Shown here: positions 9,843 to 21,416 of the stretch, piece by piece | Position numbering within the stretch: position 1 is the stretch's first letter | How the letters are laid out: the number at the start of each line of letters is the position of its first letter | From: Curvularia sp. ZM96 | Taxonomy: Eukaryota; Ascomycota; Dothideomycetes; Pleosporales; Pleosporaceae | Assembly (NCBI GenBank): GCA_022457065.1 | Contig: JAJGBQ010000004.1 | Span: forward strand, 124,001 to 188,000 | Direction: 5' to 3' | DNA length: 64,000 nt | Program-made: the position numbers and the translations under genes | Notes under the pieces: generated by a model | Database searches by the model: none | Seen by the model: only the letters and a program-made list of their open reading frames with translations | Told to the model about the DNA's origin: nothing

Positions 9843-10249
9843 ATGCCCTCCTTTATATATAAGCTTGTAGCTGGGGTTGCCATGTAAGCTTCATCTTGAT
9901 CTATGGCTTGATCTTGTAATAACAACTATATACAAGTATGACACACATAACTCAAGTAGTAGGAGGGACCTGCGCATACAATTGTGGTGACCCACGACAT
10001 CCCTCCGCGAACTTCGACTCACAGTTGACGTCGGATTGCTGCGAGGGCCATTACACTAGTGAAGGCGAGGTAAGCAAATTCGTTAGTATATCCAGAATCA
10101 TGCTTACTTAGCTATAGTGTTCTCTTCGACCTGACCAACGCGCTAATTATCAGGCGTGTTGCCAGGGGGGGCATAAAGACATATGCTATGAGTATGCTGC
10201 GGCTGTGTATAAGTGTGGTGACAAAAACTACCCAATAGAGTGCCAATGA
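9843..10249 (+). CDS. Small secreted cysteine-rich protein 2 (candidate effector)
   Basis: Three exons, 9843-9883, 9937-10069 and 10154-10249, encode 89 residues. The first exon holds a Lys-containing hydrophobic leader (MPSFIYKLVAGVAI) that continues through MTHITQVVGG, consistent with a moderate signal peptide. The mature part has nine cysteines, including two CC pairs (SDCCEG and EACCQGG), with GDP and CGDKNYP turns. I recognise no family. Each intron has a good donor (GTAAGC) and the splices keep one open frame to TGA at 10247-10249. The gene stands alone in AT-rich, repeat-bearing DNA 1.5 kb from the ToxA-like gene. An effector or antimicrobial role is inference. The signal peptide is weaker than that of secreted protein 1, and expression is untested. 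Confidence 0.65.
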
Positions 10250-10757
10250 TAGGGTAGGCATATGGGGCTTAAGATAAGACTGCTATATAGTGTAAGGGGT
10301 TATGCTCAGATTTCCCTCACTAGGAGGCCCCGTAAATGAGAGCCCACTTAACTAGAAATCACTAAGCCTAAGTTATGTAACTAGTGTCACATGACTATAC
10401 TTACGATAAGGAAAGTGAGAGAATAAGAGACAACCCTCTAACACTTCTCTCCAGCTACCATTTATTTATTTCTTTGTGAAACTCTATGCATATTACTGTT
10501 ACCATCAAAATTGCGCCGTGAATCTAGTATAGTCCAGTCATATTATTAGTAGTATTTATAGCAATAGCTATCCTTCTAGTAGTACGCTATATTAGAGTAT
10601 AGAAATAAAACCTTCTATTATATGAGATGATCTATCTAGTCTATGCGTTTTTGTGGCAGCATTTGTCTCGTCTTTGCCATTGGGTGCACACTTTTGTAGA
10701 AGAATATTATCCAAATCCAAGGTTTCTGTAACATACTACCGAAACGTGTCGACCTTG
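10250..10757. other. Intergenic, no gene seen
   Basis: About 0.5 kb of AT-rich sequence between the 3' ends of two convergent genes. Nothing recognisable. Confidence 0.5.
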
Positions 10758-12083
10758 TTACTTCGACATAGGCCCATGAATTATTGTTGTAAGATTCCGG
10801 GTGCTTGAATCGCTCTTCTGGCTTGAATCGTCCCTTTCTTGGATTCTGCTGCTCAAACCCCGCTTGACCATTATACTTTCCAAGTAAATGTGGTCTCCTT
10901 GAGATTCCAGATCTTTGCTGCCACCATTCCGCGTTAACGGTCCCGAGTGAGTTGCTCGATTCGAAAGAATACCAGAAGATGCTTTGTTGGCTCCAGATCG
11001 CGGGTTACTAGTGTGAGAAGACATCAAGCCTAAAGAGTGTCGGAAAAAGACTCGAAGTGCTGGAGCGGACGCACAGATCAAGCCTAGGTCGGCTTCGAGT
11101 ACTGTCCAAATCCAGCCGTAATAGGCGTACCACGTCGCATCGTACGTAACTAGATTACAATAAGTTAGATAATTCTATAACGCTTTATAGTGATACTTAC
11201 AATAGTAAAGATAGACTGCATAATACAATCTCATGATACCACAGATTGTGGTCACAAGACCTAAGCCAAAGATGCCACAGACTGCGAGCTTCTGGCGCTT
11301 GGGCATCTGAAGGTTACGGATAAGGAAAGCAGGAAGAATGCAGATAATAAGGTCTTGTACTGTTGAAACAGTCGTGACAGAGACTATAAATGGTCCTTCT
11401 TCCGCACAATCTTTTCGTCCAACAGCTACAGAGCAGGTGAAAAAGATAAGGATAATAAAAGTAGCAAAATATAGGATGCAAGCCGTTATACATACCCATA
11501 CTAGGTATACAAATCTGTTAGTTAAGGAACCAGTTAGCCGGCGGTAGAAGAGTAAAATTGAAATTTTTATTAGAGTCGTGGAAATCATGTAAGTGAGTTC
11601 GATTGCCATAGTGACCTAAGTATTTGCAATCAGCTTCATCAAAGAATAGAAAAATGGGCCTTGATCTTACGTAGGTTGTCGTGTTTTTGGTTGTCGTTGT
11701 CTGATCCCACATATGCCATTGGAAGCCATAGATTTTCACACCTTCAAGATGTTAGCGGTGACAAGATGACTGATACAAATTCTCGTACCGAGGATTGTTG
11801 AGATTGATAGTCCAATCAAGGGTATCGTCGATATACTTATAAGAACATCGTCAACACCAGCGTTTTTGGTCATGGTCAGCCGTGCCCACATGCGGGCGAC
11901 ATAGACGAGAAGCGTTACCACCAACACAATAGACAGAGCTACTGGGGCGCCCCATGTCCTTTCTTCTGGAGAGATGTGATTGGGAGTCGGCCAGCTGGCA
12001 ATCACTTCTGGAGGCACATGAATACCGCCCGCGCGACTAACTAGGGCATTGGTTTCACGCAGGAGACCAGCGGCGTTGATCAT
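10758..12083 (-). CDS. SAT4/rhodopsin-like fungal integral membrane protein
   Basis: Four exons (11789-12083, 11671-11741, 11201-11615, 10758-11149) encode 390 residues with seven likely membrane segments. The order of landmarks is that of the large fungal Rhodopsin/SAT4 family: first helix ALSIVLVVTLLVYVARMWAR with an Asp-Asp pair after it (AGVDDVLI), then GVKIYGFQWHMWD, an YMISTTLIKISILLFYRR helix, a Cys-containing loop (FFTC...KDC), LQDLIICILP-like and LGLVTTICGIMRLYYA helices, and a final TWYAYYGWIWTVLEADLGLICASAPALR. A hydrophilic Ser-rich tail of about 90 residues follows. Members are plasma-membrane proteins of mostly unknown role, often near effector or metabolite genes and related to PTH11-type receptors. 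No CFEM domain is present. The model is intact. Confidence 0.9.
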
Positions 12084-13097
12084 TTTGACATATAACAGAG
12101 GATAGCTTTACTGTCAGAGTCCAAAGAGAGCGTAAGAGTGATGAAGAAAATTTGTTTCATCTGAGCAGCTTGGAACCTTTAGAGGAAGTGTTCAGGAGTT
12201 GGCTTGATAAGTAGAGACGGCTCGGGTCAGGCGTTGAATTCTAGGCTTTCTGCTAGAATGCTCACTAGCAATGACTCTCAGGCACGCGACATGATTTTGT
12301 CGTACTCAGACGTCAAACTGTGGAACTATTCCCCGCTAGAACATGGTCCGCCCATCGCGGTCCCATGTTGTGATCGTCCGCTGCTGTTAATCATGTCGCA
12401 CTACGCAAGGTTAAGCCACTTTTCGGAGAAATGTTGCAAATTGTGCTAGCGCATCTTTCGGCAACGAAAATCGCCTGCTTTAGAGGCCGCACCAGTGGCG
12501 CGCTACAAGGCACGATCTGCGAAGGCTTTGTACCACGATTCAGGGATTCCAGAAATTGTTCCGACAATCACGCGACGCAGCATGAAGCACTACAAATGCT
12601 GAATCTAAAAGATCTCTCAATTTTCGCAATGAAGTCTGATGAACGAGGTGGAAGTGAACTTATCCTGGTGACAATCCGAGGCCAGCCAGATTGTACCCTA
12701 CTCAGGTAAAGTTCGGCGAGCTCGTGCGACATTTCTGGTTTCAATTTGCTTCCTTGACTTTATCTCAATGTATGGGCTTTCGTTGGAACTCAAATACCGA
12801 ACGTCGCAAAGTAGCCATCCATCACGATAGGGCAGTCGTCGCAGCGCATGGTTTACTGCACATTGTTCCGCTTTCTGGAGCCATTATATTGGTGGTATTC
12901 CAATGGACGAACTATTAGGTCGATAAAAAAAATGACTACTCAACTGAATTGCAATTCGCAGCAAAGCTTCACGAGCTACTCATGCAAGCATCAATTGTCG
13001 AGGTCCTACTTGACCTTATTTGTGCAGGTCTTATTAATGGCCTTGTTCCATTCAGCGCTTTATCAGGCCCTATGCAGCCAACTCAAGTGTCTTATCT
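12084..13097. other. Intergenic with degraded coding-like frames
   Basis: Contains the promoter of the SAT4-family gene. Several short plus-strand frames (12204-12449, 12431-12709, 12949-13152) have gene-like composition and may be the decayed 5' part of the CHAT pseudogene that follows, but I cannot align them to a known domain. Confidence 0.35.
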
Positions 13098-15686
13098 ATG
13101 GTCACTAGATTTCTTCTCCCTAAGTCAGGCACAGTACCTCAGGAAGTACTGATCGCTGCAATAGCATTCTTCGATGGTATGATTGCCAAAGGACCAGAAC
13201 ACAAGCATTTTCGTTTGACCAAAGATAGCACGCTCCTAGAGTTTGAACGGATATCAAATTCTGTGTGTTTTGCCAGTGGAGGAGACGAGCTAAGAAGTGA
13301 GGTACAAAAGCAACTCAATGATATTGAACTCGGTGAAGGTCTCACGGCACTCGTCTCACAGCAAGCAACTGTTTTCAGTCCCTAAGCAAGAGCACGAATG
13401 GACGACCCAGAACTTGGTTTTGGGAATGCTGAATCAAACACTTCATGGCAACTTCTGCTATAAGAGCTTCCTTTCATGCTCGCTATCACCATTGCATGGA
13501 CCGTTGCTCTGAAGCTGTTGGACGGGAAACGTCGAGCTTGCTGAGTTCGAGCTCCACAAATTCACTACATATTGCAATTCTGTGCGAGGATTGAAGGATA
13601 GGGAAATTCTCAGTCTAAAGATACCAGCACTAGACCAACTAGGCCTTGTCCACAATATGCTTCAGGAGTTTCCAGCCTTCCTTTCTGATTTCCTTGCTGG
13701 TGGGGATGACGAGGACCTTCGGGTGAAGCTCAAGCGCAAACAAATGGCGAGCGATGAGCTAGAATTTGCCACAACAGCTCAAGGCAGCTTAGCAGAGGAG
13801 GAAATCGGGATGTGTTTCGTTGCCCAGGCCTGGGGTAGAGATTCTGCAATCCTGGGGAACATCTTCAAGATACTGCCGGAATTTTTACCAAAGGAGAATA
13901 TGGCGTCAAGACTGAAGAGCTGGCAACTAATGACCTGGGTTGGCGCTTTCTATGAACGCGAAGGGAAGATTCAGGAGGCACTTGACTGGTACTTGACAGC
14001 TCTTTCTCAATTTGAGAACCTGCTTGAGATGATCGCAGACCCAGACACTCGACGTGCGGCGTATTCATCACTACACAGCGCAGATATGTACTGTGATCTC
14101 TTTCGAACATCACTCGCCTTGGCGCTAGAGGTGGACGAGTCAAATTCTCGTAAGCCCAAAAATTGGGCTCTCTACACATCATCCCGGATAGAGCAAGCAC
14201 TCATCTTCAGGGGAACAGACAAAGCCAGTTCGCTTCTCGATATACTACTTTCGAAAGACACTACAGAAACAGAGCAGCTCCGAGACTAGATACATGAAGC
14301 TTATGAAAATCGTCTTTTATCATTACTTTTTCAACCGCGATACAACGACCAGAAGAGCATGACACAGGCCGACATAGCCAAAAGCCTCAAGAAACCTGAG
14401 GACAGGTTCGATCCGGTTGAAGAAGCTCTGAAAGGGAACCAGAGCGCAACCTGAAGGCTTTTTCGAGGCGCCTTTTTTGTTCCAGATGCGAAAACTCTCT
14501 ACGACTCAGTTCCTCCAGAAACCCTTGTGGTGCAAATGGACGTTTGCAAGAGCAACTTCATAATTCTTTGCGTCTCATCGACTGGGGTTGAGTCAATGCA
14601 TCAAGCTGACCTGGGAGTGTACCAACCGTGGAAGCTTGGCCTGAGTTACGCCAAGAGAGTACGTCATCAGACTAAGCTTGCCATGGCCGCTGAAAAAGGA
14701 GAGTTTATGGACATAGCTACATAAATCTCTATGCACTTGATCTAACCATTTGGGCCTCTTATCCGGAAGTTCAAAAGCGTGATATTTGTACTTACATCCT
14801 ATCTCAACATCTTTCCCTTAGTAGCCTTGATTCTAGACGAGAAACCTTTGATTCTGGAGAAAGCAGTCTATCAAGTTCCCAGCCTATCAGTTCTTTGACG
14901 GCTCTGTAAAACGGCTCACGAGCGTCACAAACTCGCGCCCATTTCCGTACTTGCAGATCCTGGTGGGGAAGGGCAAGATAAGCTCCCATATGTGGGCCCG
15001 GAAGTGCTCTCGGTTTGCAAGTCCATGGCCACCAAGCCAATAAATTACACCAAACTCACTCAAGTAGAGCTCTTCTCCATCCTTGAGACTTCCCACATCG
15101 TCCACATCTCTTCTCATAGGGATCAATTGTTTTCTTCCCCATGGGAGAATGTCCCGCATATAAAAGAGCCTTTGAGAGTCATTGATATCGCTAGAACACA
15201 CAGTAAGGCTGCTCTCATCGTGTTCCGCGACTGCCGGAGTGGCAGAGGCCACATCAGTTCCGGAAACGACATCCTTGGTTCATACATGCCGTGCTTCAAT
15301 CCGGCGCCCTTTCCTTCATTGAAGGACTGTGGGAAGTAAATGATGAGCCAAGTATGTTGCTAATGCATATTTTCTACAAACTAATTGCGGCGAAACACAA
15401 CGAGATCAATGCTGAAGATATGTGTCTTGCGAACTGCTGGAAAAGAGCCGTGAGAGAATCCTGTTTCTTAGATAGCCAGAGCGCGGGTGTCCTAGTCGAG
15501 GAGTTAATCGAGAGGTGGGTGAATGCAAAGGGGGGGGGGGGAATCAGACTAGAGGGGTAGTTCAAGCTTTCGAGATTCTATCTAGAGGAGCTGAAGGATG
15601 ATCTTGACAACAATTGTTTGGATTTTACGCACCCGCTATACTGGGCACCATTCTGTTTCCAGGGTTATGGGAGTGCGGTTCTTTGA
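13098..15686 (+). pseudogene. Broken TPR-CHAT protein gene
   Basis: Remains of a protein with helical TPR-like repeats followed by a C-terminal CHAT domain (caspase-like, clan CD). A long open stretch (about 13513-14289) has TPR features such as the SWQLMTWVGAFYEREGKIQEALDWYLTAL segment. The same frame then continues through stops at 14287 and about 14452 to 14722. The CHAT part is readable from about 14930: VHISSH (the catalytic His region), PLRVIDIARTHSKAALIVF, then a one-base frameshift near 15280 into VLQSGALSFIEGLWEVNDEPS, and after a stop at 15558 THPLYWAPFCFQGYG, the usual CHAT end. A run of 12 G (15530-15541) lies near the last stop. The expected catalytic Cys region reads FRDCRSG. 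At least four stops and two frame changes make it a pseudogene. CHAT proteins in fungi are linked to regulated cell death and self/non-self systems. Confidence 0.75.
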
Positions 15687-15781
15687 TGAGGTGAAGAGAA
15701 GTACTAAAGTAGCTCCCTACTTCCTGAAATATGTTGGTTCGCATAAATGTGATACTAGCACGACTTATAGGTTACGTACTG

Positions 15782-16936
15782 TTACGAATAAGCAGTATAT
15801 ACCGGCGGCGGACCACTCGGCGGCTCATACCCAGGCAATCCTCCATCTCTAGGCGGCGGACTCCCCAATCCAATCCCAACCATCTCCCCTCCTAGGACCT
15901 TCCTAAACGCATCCTCCCTTGCCCTCTGCAACTCTACCCTCCTATCTCTCAACTCCCTCTCCACGCGGCCAACCTCTCTCCCCACTCCTTCCAACTCCTC
16001 CTCCCTGCGCCGGATGATCTCACCCGTCTTGTGTCCCGCAGCATCTACCTGCTCAATACTCTCCTTGATGCGATCATGCATCTGCATATCCGTGAATATA
16101 TTGTCAAATATCACGTCGGACCATATGCTGCCCATATCAATCTCAAGTGGTCCCAGATCCCTAATTTCTGGTGCGAGATGGTGGAGCTGTTCCTGCAGCA
16201 TACGAACCTGTTGAATATTTGATTCCGCGCGCTCGAGGTAGTTTCTCTTCTGCATACTGGCCATAGTCCCGCCGCCAAACATGTCATATTGCGACATGCC
16301 GTAGGCCGAGTCAAGGGCGTTGCGCGCTTCGCTTAGTTTCATCGATGTCTGGCCGAGTAGGAATAGAATGTGTTTGATATGCTCGGATTGTTGGTGGAGA
16401 CGTTGGAGTTGTTGCGAGGACGCGTTGCAGGCATCTTCTTTGCGGTCCTCATCTGGGAACTCGGGCGTGTGGCCTGCGAAGATGGAATTGTAGAGAGCAT
16501 CTAATTGACTCTGCAATCGCGCATGTCGATCTGCAGCGGAGAGAAAGATTTGGCGCTGGGTTTGGGCCTCGCTCTTGAGGTGCTGGATGTAGGCGAGTTC
16601 GTCCTCAGCGGACTTCTGAGCTTGTATTGCGTCGAAGTATTCTTTCTCTTCTTTAGCTACCTTCTCAGCGAACTTTTCTTTGCGGCCTGTGGCTTTATGG
16701 GCAAAGCGGCGCAAAGTTGAGTTTTGATACTTTTGGTGATCTTTGAGCTCGGAGGCCGTCTTGCGCTTTAGGTCGGCGACGCGTTTGTTAGTGTTGTTGA
16801 TCTGGTGGTCTAGGTCTCGGATGTATGAATCTTGTTGTTGGAGTTGGGAAGGTGCTGAATCTGTTTCATGTAGGCCCTGTAGAAGTGAGGCATTTTGGTT
16901 CGCAGCTTCTTGGATCTTCGCATGGATGGATGACAT
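15782..16936 (-). CDS. Coiled-coil conserved fungal protein
   Basis: A single exon of 384 residues. The start at 16936 (MSSIHAKIQEAAN) was taken over the in-frame ATG at 17023 because the upstream part is Cys-rich and atypical. The body is almost entirely charged coiled coil: helices at roughly residues 25-150 with RRFAHKATGRKEKFAEKVAKEE, 175-240, and 290-350 with Glu/Arg-rich heptads. It ends in a Pro/Tyr tail GGLPGYEPPSGPPPVYTAYS, which could act as a WW- or ESCRT-type binding peptide (inference). No signal peptide, membrane segment or catalytic domain is present. Similar proteins of unknown function occur widely in filamentous ascomycetes; a role in membrane or cytoskeletal scaffolding is only a guess. 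The next gene upstream is on the opposite strand. Confidence 0.8.
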   Translation of the reverse strand: MSSIHAKIQEAANQNASLLQGLHETDSAPSQLQQQDSYIRDLDHQINNTNKRVADLKRKTASELKDHQKYQNSTLRRFAHKATGRKEKFAEKVAKEEKEYFDAIQAQKSAEDELAYIQHLKSEAQTQRQIFLSAADRHARLQSQLDALYNSIFAGHTPEFPDEDRKEDACNASSQQLQRLHQQSEHIKHILFLLGQTSMKLSEARNALDSAYGMSQYDMFGGGTMASMQKRNYLERAESNIQQVRMLQEQLHHLAPEIRDLGPLEIDMGSIWSDVIFDNIFTDMQMHDRIKESIEQVDAAGHKTGEIIRRREEELEGVGREVGRVERELRDRRVELQRAREDAFRKVLGGEMVGIGLGSPPPRDGGLPGYEPPSGPPPVYTAYS

Positions 16937-18713
16937 GTTGGTATGTACGTATATGAATTGTGTGGGATTAAAATTACAACAGGAAGGCGAAGTACATACC
17001 TTTATATCACGCCACTCAATCAAACACGGAAGGCACCCAGACTTGGCACAGGCCTAAGCACACGTTTGTGCACTCTCAATTGGGAGAGAAGACGTCTGGT
17101 GATATTAGGCAACCAACCTATGACACCTTAACCTTTGATTATGGTGTTGAACAATAGTGGGGTTGACTAACTACGTCAGCCAAGGAAGGCAGTGTAAAGC
17201 TAGCCGTGGCGTGCGCAAGGCTGAGTACACAACGAATGATTTTCATTCGTGCCTTGAGGTGTGATTCGTATCGTTTTCCAGTTTTGTTGACTACTTAAGG
17301 TGCAAGTCAAAGAGGTAGAAATTGAACAAGGGCAATTGAATTGGTAATATCCTTAATACCATGGTCCCACTAAAATTGCGACCCACGGCAGGTCGAGCTG
17401 AAGTCACTTGTATCCTGCGATGATGACTAACAGCAATGACCACGATGTGTATGTTAAGTCAAACCAAGTGTGTGTGCTCTACAACGCCGCCACGGGAGCT
17501 GATCAAAAGAGCTGACCCACCAACGCAACTCGACACCCCACGACGATCTGCTATTATAGCTGTGCTTTACTACTGCTAGGAGCAGCAGTGGTTCTGCCCA
17601 TCCACACGCAGTAAGCAAGGGGATAGTCCTTCTGCTTGTCACTTGTGACACATTGGTCCGTGAACCTGAGTTCTTCAGTCAACATGGACGTTGCTAGTGT
17701 TCCTGTCTTATGCGTACATCACGCACAAAATTGCTAACAGCCACTTCCTAAATATGTGATTGGCACTCAGGCCATAAAAGCTCTTGCACTCAGGGTACTC
17801 GTTTTCAATCACAGATTTGATAATAACATTGCAACTTTCTGCATCTACTTCAGCTAGACAGCCCGTATTATACACGGATGACTAGTGCTGATGTCGTGTC
17901 CGCGGAACTATCGAGCTGAACGCAAGTTGCATATATGTTTCAGATGGCAACAGTTCCAAGCACGGCCATGACTCTTTGGCGTTGATGGAACATATGATAG
18001 GCTACGCCAAGATAGGGTGGTAACCGGTGGTCGTCAACAAATGCAGGTCGCTGCCCCTTTTTGTCCCTGGCGCGCTGGCCCTTCTCGTGCCTCTACCTAC
18101 TGAGCTTGTTTATATCATTAAAGTTGGCACTACTCAATGATCCAAACCTATTGCATGTAAATCTCGTTTTCTAGAGCTTCCTGAAGCACGTCGCAACGTC
18201 CTCGGCACCCGGTAGGCGACGGCTATATCCGCAAATGGATAGTGTGGGGGCGGAAGCGTAGCGCGATAAAGCGTCGATCAACTCAGCCTCCTGACTTCTA
18301 ACATCATTGATGAGCTGTCACCCGAACATCAAAGTCGTATCGAGCTTGTGGGCGTGTGTTGCAAAGCGATAAAACCTGGTAATAGTACGTCTGGGGAAAA
18401 ATATCGCGATTGTCAATTGGCAATAACCATGGTTGTGACCTGCAGAAGCGCATCAAATCCCGCGGACATCGTTGTTTGATGCTGTTATCAATCGCTCGGC
18501 TATGACCATGCACAATGCTTGAAGAGGTAATCAGCACGGATCCTGTGGAGGCAAAGCACCAGGCGACCTGCAGGGGTTTCATTGAACATGCCCTAGCGCA
18601 ATCAGAATGCTAAGATGTGAGTGAACCTCGCCCCTTTGTTGTACCACGGTCAGAGCACTAGGATATAACTCCAAATCGGACCGCTCTTGATACGGCATCA
18701 AGCTGCAGTGGCT
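16937..18713. other. Divergent intergenic region, no gene seen
   Basis: 1.8 kb between two divergent genes. A 92-codon minus-strand frame at 18304-18582 shows no motif or secretion signal. No repeat was recognised. Confidence 0.5.
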
Positions 18714-21416
18714 ATGGAAGGGCTTTCGATCGCGGCGAACGGTAATTTTGACGACCGACTTAGTTGTCTCCTACTAACAGTACCCAGGTCTTGCTATCGT
18801 CTCTGTGGCTTTTCAACTCACCGAAGCGTGTATTAAACTTTACACATTTTGGGAGACAGTCGAAGATGCTCCTCGGGAAATCATCGCCATCAAGGAGGAT
18901 CTACGCTACCTGATCTCCGTTTTTAAGACGGTGGAATCTCACAGCAATCCTCTTGGCAGTTGTTTAGCAGAAGGTGTACAGCACTGCCGTGCCAAGATCG
19001 CAGTAAGTGTATCGACTCGGGAACGCAAGCTGTAGCTAATATTCCAGGATCTAACGCTCATCGTTGAAAAGTTCGATGACGGTTTCCAATCGCTCTCGCG
19101 GAGGAAACGAGTTCGTACAGCTTTTAAAGCTGCCCTTCACAGCAAACATGTTCAACGATTTCGGGACTCGTTGAACGATACAAAGTCAACACTCACATTA
19201 GCTATGGCCCACGAAAGGTGCAGTGAAATGTAATGCATGCAAAGAGGTAATTGCTAACTATGTATACTAAGCGTGATTCAAGCTCGCTCTTCCCGTGTTT
19301 CGACAAGAGTCACAATGCTTGGAGAGATCGAGCGACAGAGTGCGCCCAAATACGTACGAAGAGACCCACTTTGCTTGCCCGGGATTAAAGACGCGTCTAG
19401 CTGGGTGGTAGTGAAAAGTGTCCCCTCGAATTGCATTGGACAGCATTTTCTTCGCCCTATGACGCTTTCATCCACATCCAATACACTGCAACCTTTGGGT
19501 AGGATGCTAACAGAGCACCGCTTGGTTGATCAAGGAGTACAGGAACTCATGTTGCACGCCATCGCACAAACTGCGGTCACTACCTTCGAATCAACATCGA
19601 TGGAGATCTTTGCACAAGATGGCTATACGATTGATGAGTGTGGACAGTTGCGGGCTAAAACTTTTGTCTATGCCGAGAACGTGCGGTATCGCGCGAACCA
19701 CTACGTCTCAACCTTTCAGACCGCACTTGGGTGTGCTTGGCTACGCACAACCACCATTCAACACGACAACAGATCTTTTAAAAGACCTAGGAAGTCACAG
19801 ATTATCAGATCACTGATCTTTTACCCTACGAAATGGCTGCAGTATATGGGCATCCAAACTGGCCTTGAGGCTGTCGTGGTATCCGGGGGTCGGAGCTGGC
19901 TTTTTAACTGTAATATAACAGTGACCCGCCCTGTTTCCAATGACTCGCTCATATTCAAGCTTTGCCGCACCGGTCAAACTCGTGCTGTAGAAGCACTGTT
20001 GGAGGAAGGGTTGGCAAGCGTAGTAGATACGAGCCCAAATGGGTGGAAGCCACTGCACGTAAGATGCTAGAAGCCTCTCTCGAGAAAACAACACTGACCC
20101 GAGCCAGTTTGCTGCTGCTGCAGGTCATGTCGAGCTTTGCGCTTTGCTAATCAAAGGAGGCGCAGACAAATCTGCCTTGGTGTACGAAGGACCTTCCGGC
20201 ACAACCCTGTAGGTTCTCAATGTTAAGCTATGGAAGCAATGCTAAGAAAACTAGATCACCGATATCACTTTTCGTAGCATCTTGTACTGATGAGCACGTA
20301 GATACTAAGATCGCCATGCTCAGACTTTTTAGCGATTGCATTGACATAGCCGACGCTGACAGCGACGGCTGGTCCGTTCACGACTGGCTCAAGAGAGCAT
20401 ATGCAAAAGAACGTGTTCCAATTTCGCGAAACAGTATCACATGGCTACTTCACCTTACTGTGAATGAAGAATATGTCGAATTTAGTGCGCGTAATATCTG
20501 GTCCGCCCTGCAACATGCTTTGAGATCTGTTCTCAACCATGCGCGTCACAGCAATTACCTCGAGCAGATTCTCTGTCTTTCTGACGACCAACGTTCGAAG
20601 GTCAGCAGAAGACACTTAGACGCTCTGGGCTCTTGGCTTGCTCTACGCGTAAGCGGTCGAGTAGTCCTGCCAATGATAGTGAATGCTGGTTCATTCCTGC
20701 AGATGAGGGGCTTTGATTGGATGGAGGACAACTTGACACATAGGCAATTTGTTCAAGCACTGCCGACTATCTACTCAGCTTGGTGTAATGCAGTACTGGA
20801 CTGCATTGAGCAAGTGAGAGCTTATTTGCAGGAGGAGCTTGATAGCTATCTATGCGACCTAGGCACGACACGACACGCATTCATGCGTGCGTTGATTCAG
20901 ACGAAGGATATCTCGCACAACGCAAGCGTTGGCAACCTACCGAACACTGCATGCACACATTGTAAAGACGACTACGGCCCATTTAATTGTGGATTAGTCG
21001 AACCTGCGCGTATAGCCGTTACAGAATGTGTCAAATCTGGTCATAACTCGGACTGTGTGTGCGACAAAATCCAAAAAGACCCGACAACAATGGAAGAGCT
21101 TCAAGAGTACACTGGTGTGTTTCAAACGAAGGACAACGACGATGATACGTATGCGGATAATGAGTTCTTCGACGCCCAGCCACACCTGTTCAATGATACC
21201 GACCTACAAACCAGGCCCATGTCGAACATATTCACCGACATAGCGACTCTACTATACAGTGCTCAGGGCCGGATCTGGCTTAGTGAATACTCAGTCGGTG
21301 AGCGCCTTTGTTCAACTTGCCTCTTATTCAAGGAGAAGTATATCGGCGAAGATGGTCTATCTACCGACTTTCCACCAATGCCAAAGAGCTTCGAAGGACT
21401 GCGTGTGAAGTGGTGA
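18714..21416 (+). CDS. Ankyrin protein with N-terminal domain of fungal STAND proteins
   Basis: Six exons (18714-18741, 18788-19002, 19048-19217, 19272-20058, 20108-20208, 20255-21416) encode 820 residues. The N-terminus reads MEGLSIAANGLAIVSVAFQL and is followed by amphipathic helices. This is the hallmark of the PigL_N-type domain (Fungal N-terminal domain of STAND proteins), usually a signalling domain in front of an NTPase. Here no P-loop NTPase follows. Instead, about residues 365-460 contain ankyrin-like repeats (SLIFKLCRTGQTRAVEALLEEG, then GWKPLHFAAAAGHVELCALL). The C-terminal 350 residues are unfamiliar, with Cys motifs THCKDDYGPFNC and CVCD and an acidic stretch. The 5' exon of 28 bases is needed to supply the start. 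All joins keep one frame. It could act in self/non-self recognition or as an adaptor; that is inference from domain usage. Confidence 0.82.
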
